DNA of 64,000 nucleotides, taken from Circinella minor. Taxonomy: Eukaryota; Mucoromycota; Mucoromycetes; Mucorales; Lichtheimiaceae. Position numbers and translations under genes: made by a program. The notes under the pieces were generated by a model. That model was not told the DNA's origin. It searched no databases and saw only the letters and a list, made by a program, of their open reading frames with translations. Where the stretch lies: positions 496,001 through 560,000 of the forward strand of contig JAEPRB010000001.1 of NCBI GenBank assembly GCA_016758965.1, read 5' to 3'. Numbering within the stretch: the first letter of the stretch is position 1; every line of letters starts with the position of its first letter. Below, in pieces: positions 1 to 11,826 of the stretch.

Positions 1-514
1 AACATTATAGCCTACAAGAAAATAATAATAAAAGGTGTATTTTAACAAGTTACTGTTTATAAGTATGCTTACGTAAAAAAAGATGGGGAGATAAATTTGT
101 AAAGTACTTTAATCTAAAGTAAAAATGGGATTTCGTTATATGATGCTGAAAAAAGTTAATCATTTAACTACAGTATTAGGCCATTTTTGAATTATATATA
201 TTTAAGATATGTATTCATAATATTTAAATACAATCGACATCAATACGTAATGAATATTTTATTACGTACGTACGTACTATTTCCTGAAACCTGTTATTTT
301 TATTCTGTTCATAAATCATATTTGTATATGACAAGCTATTGTTTCAATTTAATTATAAAAAAGATACGTATTATTCAATATCATTCCCATTTCACTCATC
401 ATTTCTTTGCTTTATAGTATGTACTGTAAGCTCTTTAGTTTTTTCCGCACGACAAAATAAAATACCACCTCCACTTTCCGTCATTATTATCATCATCATC
501 AGTACTGCTACGTA

Positions 515-2567
515 TTATAGAATAACATTATTTATTATCAGTTCATTATTAGATGAATCTTTTGCAAGCTGGTAGAGTTCATCGTTATGGAAGCTATAAA
601 CAAAACAATAAAGCTTGATATGATGTAAAGATTTAATAGCAAATATTCTTTTCAAATCATCCTTGTCCATGTTTACCTTGGAAAGGCATAGACTCTTGAG
701 TAATGGTAGCTTGGAAATGTTTTGCGCCAGCGCTTTGTAAAACGTACAATCTTCATGATATTCAGGTTCAATAGAAAGATCAGTCAAACTCTTGATTTTC
801 GATGCGGTCAAGATAACGTCATCGTTCATTTCGAAGACGTCGTTGAGGTATAACTCTTTTAACGGTGATGATGGTGGTGGCAAGGATGTTGTTGTTGTCG
901 CTGTGGAGATGCTATTGTTGTAACTTCTTCTCTCAAATATCTTTAAAACGTCGTGCAATTTATTAAAGTCAAAACTACAGCCTGTCAAATCAAGTTTTGT
1001 AAAATGGGACATCTTAGTAATAGCATCCAGTACATTGTTTGGGATCACAGCTACGTTATATAATATCAACGCTTGTAAATTGGGGGCCTGTTGGTTGATG
1101 ACGCTGTTGTTGTCGTTCGGTCTTGTTATTATAGCAGGTAATATATATTCACAAGCTAGTGAGGCAGATCTCCAAGAATTGATCAAGTAGAATTCAGTTA
1201 AGTTCGTCAACGGAAACACATGTAGATCCTCTGTCCATTTTTTCCAATCGTTGTCACTACTACTTGAATACTTGTTAAAACGTATCGATAAAAAAGATAA
1301 TGTATGATGATGGTTCTTGATCAATTGTAACAACGTGCGTGGGGAATCAATACTAGAAATTTCAATATATTTTAAGCCAGGTGAATTATTATACAATGCA
1401 ATATTGTCGTGGTTGTTCAACTCGATATCAAACCTACAATTGTAGGAATAGTGATCATGCAGTACTTGAAGTTTATTGATGCTCTGACCATGTTCTCGAA
1501 CTGCTGTATAAATGCTATCGTCACAGTTTTGGATAGCTAAATGCGAAAGGTGTGGAGAATACTTCAAGAGTTTCTGTAATTCGGTGCGATTCATTTTATC
1601 TTTTTTACAATGTGAGGATAATAAGAGTTCTTTTAATGATGTGTTTTGTTGTGTTGCTAACGTAATTGGTAAGAATACCGGATGTTCAGGTTTGACGAGA
1701 ACATATCGTAAAGTCGTAAGGTTATTGCAATTATTGAGAATATCAGATAAGCTTGGAAGATTGGTACTCTCGTTAACAATATCTAGATCTAGAGTCGTCA
1801 ATGTCATGGAAAATGCATTCAAGATGGAAGGAAATTCAGCATATGACATAGGTCCTTTATAATCATCTAATCCATTTTTAATAATGTTATAGGTAGAAAA
1901 TGAATAATTGATTTAATCTGAATGTTCTACTTTCTTCACTGTGTTATAATTACTTACAAACTATTATATGATGTTTAATTTTTAATGACCGCATTTTTGG
2001 AAATTTGGTGGTTTGAAAAAGCTCGATTAGCGTTGCTGATAATTGTGAGTTATGTATTATTTTAATTTCTTCTATATGTTGAGAGATTGAAGGCAAAAGC
2101 ATATGGTGTGGTGATAACTCGTCATCTTCTGAGAGATGACTTTCAAACAATATTCGTTTCCAGAATTTAGAATAATCAAGAATAATATTACGCCAAGTTG
2201 AACATACTCGCGAACAAGGTGTGATTGAGTCTTGATCAAAATAATTATCAAAAATATAATGTATAATTTCGAGTGGAAGTTGACCCAGAATATCCATACG
2301 ACAGTTTTTACGTGACTCATCAGCTTCTTGTTTTCCTTGAAGTAATGCTTCATATTCCTTGTGCTTTATCGGAACATGGTTCAAGCCCATATTAAAAATC
2401 TCGATTGCTTTTTCTTGTTTTCCGTGATCTTTATAGCAATGTCCAGCAATAAGATATCCTGTAGGGTGTTCTGGACTACATGTTATCATACTCCAGGCGT
2501 CTCGTAATTCTTTTTGATATTTTCTTTCTGGTACCGATACTTCGGTTCGTACTTTGGATGATTCCAT
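515..2567 (-). CDS. TPR/F-box/leucine-rich-repeat protein (copy 1)
   Basis: Two exons on the minus strand (2567-1958 and 1866-515) give 653 residues; the intron has GTAAGT and TTAG ends. Residues about 12-75 form a TPR-like helical region (GHCYKDHGKQEKAIEIF). Residues 91-138 are an F-box (LPLEIIHYIFDNYF, CSRVCSTWRNI, WKRI). The remainder is leucine-rich-repeat-like, with recurring LxxLxLxxC patterns. TPR, then F-box, then LRR is the architecture of yeast Dia2 and fission yeast Pof3, substrate adaptors of SCF ubiquitin ligases acting in chromatin and replisome turnover. Orthology is not shown, since early-diverging fungi carry many F-box/LRR paralogues. The start is the ATG of MESSKV, which copy 2 shares. 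The frame is intact, so the gene may be active. The substrate is unknown. Confidence 0.85.
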
Positions 2568-2732
2568 TTTATATATATATATTATATTTGCAGATTGTTG
2601 TTGTTGAATGTCTAAATAAAAAGAATGAACTTTAAAGTAAAAGAGAAGAGTTATATTCATCTTTTTTTTTTTTTAATGTTACAGAATATGTGAATAGCAT
2701 TAGTACAACCTCAGTAAAAGTCCGACTAGGGA

Positions 2733-2784
2733 CGGCGCAGCATAGAAATGGTGAGTCATTTGTGTTACTATAATATGCTGCGCC
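2733..2784. repeat. Short palindrome upstream of F-box copy 1
   Basis: GGCGCAGCATA (2733-2743) and its exact complement TATGCTGCGCC (2774-2784) flank a 30-bp loop. A degenerate version lies in arm 2 near 52367-52432. The half-site with TTACTATAATATGCTGCGC recurs at about 55343-55362, next to repeat B. It could be a fused pair of transposon ends or a hairpin. Function unknown. Confidence 0.6.
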
Positions 2785-3169
2785 CGTTGATTCTTTGACC
2801 TGCCAAAAAATATGGTGTCTTGACTGAGCAATTTTATTATTAAAAAATATATGAAAGGAGCTTCAGTAAAATTATGTGGTAGTGACCGCACTTTGCGTGA
2901 AAGACACTGAACAACATGCAGCATTTACTTACACAATTTTACTGCATACTGATGAACCTGCAGTAGTAAGCAGCACAAGACAACAGTAGTAGTACAAGAG
3001 GCTAAAGAGTAGCTAGAACGCATCTTTTTTCAAGTGTTACAAGAACTGTCTCAAGTACTGTAAATCAATCTTGATTTTTATCACGTACATAGTAAATGTG
3101 GATAGGTAAGTATTATCTGTATGAAGCTTACTTCTGTTTTCTAAAACCCGAAATTAAAACAGCTCAAGC

Positions 3170-3650
3170 ATACCGTTATACATTAACTTTTGAAATATTT
3201 TATTCAGTCACTGTGTTAATTCGAATGCACGTTATTGTTATTGTTTTTATTTCTTTTCTTCATTTTAATTAATTATATACGATATACTACGGCAACTATC
3301 TCTTGATGTAACTATTGTACGTAACAAGTAATTGTGATTAGAAAGCAGCTTATTTGGTGTCAGTTACCCAAATGATCTAGTTCGGCTCTGTAAAACATTT
3401 TCTTATTAATGAAACAATGAGTAAATCAACTCTTATATCTGCCAGCTCGGATATATAAAAAATAATCACAAATATTGTGTTACGTATGTAGCACTTTTTG
3501 ATAATGTACTGAAGATTTCTCATCACCGTTAACTCTATTACTGCAGCTACTGTTGCTCTCCTCTTAAGGAAATAAAATTTGGTAAGTTTTTAATAAACAA
3601 ATGTCTCGATGTTATTCTGTATTTTCTGGGAAAATCCGGTGACTACTACA
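3170..3650. repeat. Repeat B, copy 1
   Basis: The reverse complement of this segment matches 55375-55815, including the blocks GTAGCTGCAGTAATAGAG and CCGTAGTATATCGTATATA. In the direction of the F-box gene it lies upstream of the gene here and downstream of the gene in arm 2. No coding potential was seen. Confidence 0.75.
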
Positions 3651-4547
3651 GGAAGCTGCTGCAGAAACACCAAAACCCAGGAAATTTAAAATTGGATAAA
3701 AGAAAAGATTATACTGGAATATGTGAAAAAAGAAATGGTCTTATAAGTGACTCTCTAACTCTCTATCATATAGTACTTAAGCTACTACGCGTTATAATAA
3801 AATAATAATGACATTGTGTGAAACAGACTCAATAGAAAAACAATGGGAAATTATAAAATCAAGTATGTTAACTTATATTATTACGTACGTAAACACAATA
3901 AAGTGGGGGGGGGTTAAAAAGGAATGGGAATATTAAAACACTTGTTTTCTATAACAAGTTCACTATTGTTAGGAAAGGGTCATAATGTATTTGTTAAATA
4001 TTGCGTAATATAAGTAAAATAGCTTTGATGATCAACTTTTAAAATCTTTAGGACCAGAAGGTTGAATGATACAAAAGGAACAAAATGAAGAGAGCAACAA
4101 TTTCAGTATTGACGGATCATATGTTTTTCTTTGAAGTGGCGTATCATCATATTCTTGTGTTTATATTGTTTAGTACATTCTTTGGATTTACACTATAAAT
4201 CGTAAAAAAGTAATTATAATCATTTCAACTTTTTTAATAAAATAGTTATAGTGTATTCTATGTTTATTATGCTTTTGTACTAACTGACTCACGCGATATA
4301 GTTTGCTCTTTTTATTTTTTGACCCATAGTCAATCACCTTTTAATAAACAAGTATTCCAATCATTATTTTAAATACATAACGACATTACTTTTTTTGTTT
4401 TGTTATTTTCGTCATACTTATAATACATTCTACCTTTTCAACTAAATCTTCATCATGACAAACATCTGTAATCCATTTTGTTATCATTGGTTTTTCATTC
4501 TAGTTATAATGATAGTCAATTATTTCTTGTCAATTATCTAGCAATAT
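3651..4547. other. AT-rich spacer, nothing recognised
   Basis: No coding exon, RNA gene or element end was recognised. It contains a G9 run near 3905 and TACGTACGTA near 3883. Confidence 0.5.
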
Positions 4548-4890
4548 CTATCTTGATAATACAATAAACAAAAGCAAAAAAAAACAAAAATAAAAGATGT
4601 TTGTTCCCTTTGTACGTAATGTTCTCCATACATATTTAAAATGGTGTTTTTCAGCTTCTCTATGTTTTGTACGATGCCTAGTATTTGAAAAAAAAAGTGG
4701 CATATTAAATACTATGGTTATTATTGTTTTGTTCTACGAAAGAAAAAAATGGGGAGGTCCATCAAATTACCAGGATAACTAATTTTTAGCTTATATCGAT
4801 AATATACCTAAAGTGCGAAAGATATTTCTCACTTGTAAAGAAGTATCTATTACAAGGTTTACAATAATAATTCATTTTCTGGTTCGTCAT
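4548..4890 (-). CDS. Possible small C2H2 zinc-finger protein
   Basis: Two putative exons on the minus strand (4890-4808 and 4677-4548) join in frame at TTTAG|GTATAT and ATACTAG|G to give 70 residues. The joined sequence has CKPCNRYFFTSEKYLSHFRH followed by RTKH. This fits a C2H2 finger (C-x2-C, a Phe, a Leu, then closely spaced His), and the key His comes from the second exon, which supports the splice. The remainder is a basic stretch and a hydrophobic tail. The gene is very short and depends on one predicted intron; it may be chance or a fragment of a larger gene. No neighbour suggests its role. Confidence 0.3.
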
Positions 4891-7141
4891 TGTTCCGATT
4901 ACTATAATAACAATCGTCGTTCGTGTTAAATAATAACAGCAGTAACGAAAAAAAAAAAAAAAACAGAAAATTGTATACAGAGGAAAAAAGAAAGCCAAAA
5001 AACAACAACAGCGGATATGATATTAATAGATATGAGTTTGAGGGAAAAAAACATGTTTTTTTTGTTTGTTTATGCCATCACATATTGGCAGTTACAACAA
5101 CATTTATACTAGTAGAGAGAACATGTCTTAAAATAATGTAATTGGGAAAACATAACGAGAATTCTATAAAAGGATAGTCTATTTATCATCCAACTTTATA
5201 ATTATACAGATAATATTAATAAACTGAGAACTATGTCTTCTATGTATAAATAAGCGACATCGTTAAAAGAAAAGTGGCGGTGAAAATATTACCAAAGTGG
5301 TGGACCAAAGACGAAATCAACTTTGCGTTTATCGAAGGACGATCATGTGATAGTATTGTAGCTACACTCATGAAGAGAACAAGTAGTTATATAAAATTAT
5401 TACAGCGATATACGTTCAAGTAGTTACTTTTATGATATAAGTCAAAACAAAACAATATTTGTATACAAGAACAAATTTACTACCAAAACGTTTAAGAAAC
5501 CGATACGATATAATATTATCTTGGTCAACAAGCACCACCACAAGTGTTAATTCCATTTGATCTTTTTTTTTGCTACGTAGATTCATTTAGGTTTATTCAT
5601 TGTTACTGTTATTATTATCATAATAGTCAAACAAGGAATTTATAATTTATTATATGCTAATAGTAAGAAATATACATATAATTTATAAAGACTAGCCGTT
5701 ACCAGATAAGTGTTTTCTGTCGTGGAATTTTATGTATATAGCAGAGTAACATTTTATATTAAGATGTTACAGACAGTACCTGTAGATGTAGGGCCGCTGT
5801 CTTATAAGAATTTTATTTTTATGGTTTTTCTTTTTCAAACGGCTATCAATAATAGTCTATAAAATATGTTTTACGAACGGGCAAAAATAAATTTGAAGAG
5901 TACCCCATTTATATCCGAACAAAATCGTGTGGTATCAAAGTGATATATACCCTTTCATATATGTATGGTACATAAAGTAAGGAAAGATAAGAACGAGTTG
6001 CTGCAGTTTCTTATTAAATACGTACAGAATTTTGTTTAAAATAATATTTTTTAGTACCATCTATAATATCTAATAATAGCTACCCACACCCATACACAGT
6101 TACTAAAACTATATAAGATATTACGATTAAATATTTTTTATACTTAGCCTTACTATCCTTATTTTGAACCATTATTAAATATAGACCATTAAGCATATAA
6201 ATATACATTAATAAATTTTTCTCGTTCTTTCCCCTCGATCCCTATATAACTGAGCCCAGGGAAAGAATAATATTTATAAATTTCTGGCTATTTAAGCTTT
6301 TATCATTTTTGCTTGTTGATTACTTTATATAATTTCTATATTATAAAAGAGATATATCTGATATACACACTACATATTAAGACTGGTTCTCCTGCAAGGG
6401 AAAATCTGCAACCTATATGCATTCTATTGTTTTTGGTCAAAATAATCTTATCCTAAAGATAGGTTCTTTTTGATTTATTTGTGCTCTAATAATAATTATT
6501 ATACATGTTATCATTATTGTTGCTATAGTCGAACACATATGTAACTAGTGTTAATAGAAACAATTGCTTGCGTTGTTTTGAAAATACAAATGATATTTAT
6601 TCTTCTTAATATGAGCACTCAATAATGATAACAATGAACTCTGCTTTATTTCTAATGTTTTTTTGTTACCATAGCAACAGGTAATAATATCAATTGATGA
6701 AAAACTTAATATAATGAATAAATAAGTCAACAATAACTTTTTCTTTGTTCGATATCGTTTATAAGGGAGAAGAAAAAGGGACTGACAAAGAAAAAGAAAG
6801 AAAGAAGAAAGAAAGGTGAAATAATAATATTATATCTACAACGTAAAAGTCAATAACCGAAAACAAAAGCTCTATATTGATGGACCAATGACTTTTGTGT
6901 AATACATCATCCTGTTGCTTGGCAACAAAATAAGAAGCATAAACAATCAACAATAACAATAACAACAAAACGCCTTGCTTTGTTTTCGATAGCCTAGTCC
7001 AACAAATAAATTATGCATATACTCCTGACCTCTTTTTATATCTTTTATAAACGATATAACACTTTTTTTTCCCTTTTTTGATATTCCTTTTTTTTTTTTT
7101 GTAATATTATTATATTTACTTGTTACTTTTTTATTTTTGTA
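4891..7141. other. Long AT-rich intergenic region
   Basis: Mostly AT-rich sequence without a convincing gene. At about 5276-5407 the plus strand reads a short open stretch containing KWWTKDEINFAFIEGRS, which faintly recalls the first helix of a Myb/SANT domain, but no exons could be joined to it. The last 200 bases before the next gene are T-rich and probably hold its promoter and 5' leader. Confidence 0.45.
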
Positions 7142-10100
7142 ATGCCCATTGTGTCAAATAGTAATCATTCACCACTCAATGCACGACGATCTCTAAAAAT
7201 GTCATCTTCAATGAGTACATCTACAACCATGATTTCTTCAATACACGACAATATGGATTCACTTTCTACCAGTAGTCGACAGCGACAATCAAAAAAAGAC
7301 GAGGTATACATATATTTTCTTTCTTTTTCTTTTCTTCGAGTATATATATTAACCTAATCTTATATAAATAATAATCCTTTCCTTATGAAAATAATAAATA
7401 AAAAATGACGTAATGGAATGATGATATAAAATGATTTATAGGCTATACGTAAAAAAATTGAAAAAGAATTATCAAAAAAACGAAATACGGGTAAACGAAT
7501 CCGACAAACTAAAAAAATTACGGGTACGGTTTCGGCTTTACGACCTTCACAAGCATTAACTATGAAAGAATCTATTTTGGTTATTGAAGCTGCACAATTA
7601 ATGGCCGCAAAAAGAAGTGCTTGTGTTTTAGTGGTGAATGAAGAAGAACATTTAAGCGGTATATTTACGGTATTGAATTTGTTAATATATAATCCTCCAA
7701 CAAAAATAAATTAATAAATAAAAGTTTTTTTTTTTTTGTTACGTATTTGATATATAAAATCCATTCATAACTGTACAATTTTTTTTTAATTTTTATTTTA
7801 GGCGAAAGATTTGGCATATCGTGTAGTGGCAAATCATTTAGATCCAAGGTAAACAAGAAAAAAATAATGTCACACCAAAAGTTTACTACCCCTTTTATTA
7901 TTATTAATCTACCAAATTTATATTCTGTTCCGTATTCATGATTGTCGATTTATGATTATTATTATTTTGTTCATTATTAATTATACTAGATCAACAACAG
8001 TATCAGAAATAATGTCACGTAGACCAATGTGTGTCATGGCAGATACCTCCGCACAAGATGCTTTAAATTTAATGGTTTCCCGTGGATTTCGTCATTTGGT
8101 AAGAAAATAAAATTGTAGAATAAAAATAAAAAAAGAAAAGAAAGAACGGATGAGTAAGAAAGAAAAAAGATGGATTTGAATTGAAGGCGGAAAAAAAAAT
8201 TAGGCTATCAGACCAGAAAAAGTAAAAAATAAAAGTTTTAAGGGGGAGAAGTGTTTAAATAGAGAGAAAAAAGTCTATAATCATTGCAGTTTTATTTATT
8301 TATTTTATAATATAAAAAAAAAACAACATATATGCATAATAACTAATAACTAATAACTAATAACTAATAACTAAAAAAAAAACAACAACAATTTTTTTTA
8401 ATCCCATGTAGCCTGTATGTAATGAAGAAGGAGATATCTTTGGTTTATTAGATATTACAGAATGTTTATATGAAGCATTAAAAAAAATGGAACGTGCATA
8501 TGAATCTTCAAAAAAACTATATGACGCATTAGAAGGAGTTGAAAAAGAATGGACTAATAACAGTCCAGCTCAAGTTGTACAATATATGGAAAGTTTACAA
8601 GAAAAAATGGCATGTCCCAATCTTTCCACATTATTGGATAATTATAATAATGATCAAGACGATAATAAAAACAACAAGAACAACCATGCAGTTGTGCAGG
8701 TGTCTGTCAAAGCACATGTTCGGGATGTTGCTAAGCTGATGAAAGAGCACAAAACTACAGCTGTACTTGTAATGGACCATGGTGGACTTGCAGGTATTTT
8801 TACTGTAAGTATTATAATTATTTGTTGTTTTGTCTTTAGATTTGCGTAACAAACGTGTGCATATATATATATATCAAATCTATCTATGTTACTGAAGAGC
8901 TAAATATATTTTCATAATCTTGTTGTTTATAATACCTATTAGACAAAAGATATTGCACTTCGGGTGATTGCAGCAGGATTAGCACCTGATAACTGCTCCG
9001 TAATCCGTGTAATGACTCCACATCCAGATACTGCAACTACTTCAACTAGCATTCTAGAAGCTTTAAAAAAGATGCATGGTAAAAAAATAATATTTTTGTT
9101 TTTTTTTTGAAAAATTTTCTTCAGAAGAAAAAAAAAACTGTTTGTAGAGGAAACAAAAGGGAAAAGAAGGGGGGAGGCGTTCTATTTTTTTTTTTACTTG
9201 ATTGTTTATTTACGTATTTATTTATTTTTGGTATGGTTACAATGAGAAAAATAATTATATTAAATTAAGTGTAAAAAAGATTAGTTTTATTAAAGGAAGA
9301 ATAAGATATAAACATAAACAAATTTTATTTTCATTATTTATATATTTCACATGCAGAAAATAATAATAATAACAGTGTAATCTTTCACTACGTATTTTAG
9401 ATGGCCATTATTTAAATCTACCTATTTTGGATGATGATAGAAATATATGTGGACTTATAGATGTGCTCCGACTCACTTATGCAACTCTTGAACAAGTAAG
9501 GAAATCATGAAAGAAAAAAAAGATTTTCCTTTACATATTACATTACATATTGTTGTTTCATTTCCCTTTTTCTTTTAAACATGGTAATTATGAATTATGT
9601 ATAATTTTAATCTTATTTTACATTTATACATAAATAGATTAGTAGTATTGAAGGAAATACTACAAACGATAATTCGGCATTAACAATAAACAATAACAGC
9701 TTTATTAATGATAATAACAACACCATTTCTAGCAATCAACAGCTTAATAATGGTGAATCCAAATTTTGGGACAATATCACAGGTTCAAGCGATCTGCACG
9801 ATTCCGATTCGGTGGTTTCTGAATCCTCACGGATGTTTGATTCACTATCAACAACACCACAGCCTGATGACCATCGTGAGACAGCAATAACACCAACAAC
9901 AACAACATCAACAACGGCACAAAGCTTTTCTTCTACTGCTGGATTTAATCCTAATATTCATTCATTCTATCATGGTGTAACATTATCTGAAGATGATGAC
10001 CAACGTTCCATGTTGTCTTTACATACTTTTTTATTCAAGTTCTCCGATGGCGCAAGGACTTACCGTTTTCGGTGTCATTTTAGCTTATCGGCACTCCGAC

Positions 10101-10834
10101 GCGCCATTAAGATCCGAATACAAACAAAAACAAACAAACCATCAACAATACCAAAAATACCAAAAGGAGAAGAAGAACATGATGGAATGGATTTAACTTT
10201 AGCATATCTTGACGATGAAAATGATCAAGTTTTATTAACATGCGATACTGATATTATAGAAGCCGTAGAATTAGCACAGAAAATGGGATATGATCGGGTA
10301 AAGTTAATTGTACATAGTAACGACGATCCAGTGCTATCACAACAACCATCTGCTGAAAATGATTTTCTCTCTATCAATACGATTTCAGAACAGCACGAAT
10401 CCCATTATCTTATGGAGCAGCATGACCAGCAAAATCAAAATCAACAATGTCCTTCTTCTCCTATCCATAACACTTTTCCTACATCTTCTACAACAACCAA
10501 GTTACCAAACAAAATAGTCCCTACTGACTTTAATAATTGCTTAGCAACAACAAGCGAAGAGGAAGTATCATCAATAACTCCTACTACTACGTCTTCATCG
10601 AGTAATAATTCAACAAGTGATTCGGATGAAAGTGCAGCAGAACAACGGTATAATTATTACCAACACCGACGATCTTCTCATTCAGAATTATCAGATGATA
10701 ATAATAGAAGGAAATATCACCAAAATCAGCATCATGATGTCGATGTAACAAACGATGTGGACGATATGTTAATACCAGCAGCAATTACATTTCTTGGTGC
10801 TGTCATTGTTGGTGTATTTACATTAGGTCGATAA
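7142..10834 (+). CDS. mug70: CBS-domain and PB1-domain tail-anchored protein (Mug70 type)
   Basis: Eight exons: 7142-7303, 7442-7669, 7802-7848, 7990-8098, 8412-8804, 8943-9078, 9401-9495 and 9638-10834. All splice sites are GT-AG and in phase, giving 788 residues. A basic, Ser-rich N terminus precedes two pairs of CBS motifs, about residues 75-205 and 270-390 (LSGIFTAKDLAYRVVA, FRHLPVCNEEGDIFGLLD, LAGIFTTKDIALRVIA, LNLPILDDDRNICGLID). A PB1 domain follows at about 515-620 (FLFKFSDGARTYRF, VLLTCDTDIIEAVELA). A Gln/Ser/Thr-rich linker leads to a C-terminal hydrophobic helix at about 768-787. CBS pairs commonly bind adenine nucleotides and PB1 mediates pairing with other PB1 proteins. Fission yeast mug70 has CBS and PB1 domains. 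The terminal helix suggests tail anchoring in a membrane. The in vivo role is not established. Confidence 0.88.
8337..8375 (+). repeat. Tandem ACTAATA repeats inside intron 4 of the CBS-PB1 gene
   Basis: About five head-to-tail copies of the heptamer AACTAAT lie 35-75 bases before the 3' splice site at 8411. Each unit contains CTAAT, which resembles the fungal branch-point consensus CTAAC/CTRAY. They may be redundant branch sites or simple slippage. Confidence 0.8.
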
Positions 10835-11826
10835 ACAAAAAAGTAATAATTATTAATAACTTAATAATAATAATAATAAATATGCTATTATACAAACCAG
10901 AAAAATAAAAATAAAAATAAGGTGATAATATAAAAAATATATGATGGATAGAGTAATCATTATATTAGTAATAGTGCACTGACTTGAATTAAAAGAAATT
11001 ATATTTTTATTCTTATTATTACTACCGCTCGATCTTTTTTTTTTTTTGTTTTTTTTTTTATAAGCGTATGACTACGTATTTTTTAAGGAGAGAGGTTAAA
11101 AACGAAAGACGGGGGGATGGGGAAGGGGAAGGGGTAAATCGACACTAAAAGGAGAAACGTTTTTTCTAAGGAAAATAGTTTATAAAAAAAAGGCAAAAAA
11201 ATGGTCAATGCACGAATGTATTATTGCTGCACGTAATGTCAAAAAAAAAAAGGTTGACAGCCAGCTCGCTCGGAACTTGACTCCGTGGCGCTAGATCCCC
11301 ACTCCCACACCCCCAAACTAATATAATCTTTTTTCCTTTCTTTACCTGTCGCCTTTATCCTCCCCCCTTATTTTTGGTTTTCGCTTTTTGATAGGGCCGA
11401 GACAAAATCAACGGTCTGCACATCTGAACAGGCTAAACAAGAATATTTTATTTCTACAACTTCCCAATCTGTCTTTTTTTTTCTTATTTCTTTTACTTTC
11501 CTTTCTTTTTCTTTTCATACAAATAACACTTTTTTTTTTTGTCATTCTCTCCTCTACCTTCTTTTCATTTCTCTAGAGCACACATCCACCCACTCACTCA
11601 TTCACTTATTCGCACGTCATTTAATCCTCCTTTTTTTTATATCTCTCCATCACTCTCCTTTTTTCTTTTTGAATTCAATCAATTTATTTTTATATATTAA
11701 AAGATATATAGCACATTCATTATATACATTTTTCCCACATTCATTCTAATAACCCAATCCTTTTATTTTTATTTTTTGCAATTGAAAGAACGAAAACAAC
11801 CCAACACAAAACACATTTTTAAACAC
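10835..11826 (+). other. Spacer and long pyrimidine-rich leader of the DP gene
   Basis: After the CBS-PB1 stop come AATAATAAT-type stretches that may serve 3'-end formation. From about 11330 to 11826 the plus strand is C/T-rich and A-poor until just before the ATG, typical of fungal promoters and leaders. No E2F-like site was recognised. Confidence 0.5.

Larger units (their letters stand above)
1..3135. repeat. Inverted segmental duplication, arm 1
   Basis: The reverse complement of this stretch aligns with 51990-55195 along its length: the downstream flank (position 1 matches about 55195), the F-box gene, its intron and the upstream flank to about 3130. Coding parts look roughly 85-90% identical by eye, flanks less so with indels. 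The arm runs off the left edge of the window, so its true end is unknown. The outer flanks differ: repeat B follows at 3170-3650 here but lies on the opposite side of arm 2. Confidence 0.9.

Noticed and set aside
3170..3650. Repeat B as an LTR of a retrotransposon
   Set aside because: No TG...CA ends, no primer-binding site after it, and no gag/pol sequence between copies; left as an unclassified repeat.
8337..8375. CRISPR-like or telomere-like repeat
   Set aside because: Short heptamer tandem repeat without spacers in an intron of a eukaryotic gene.
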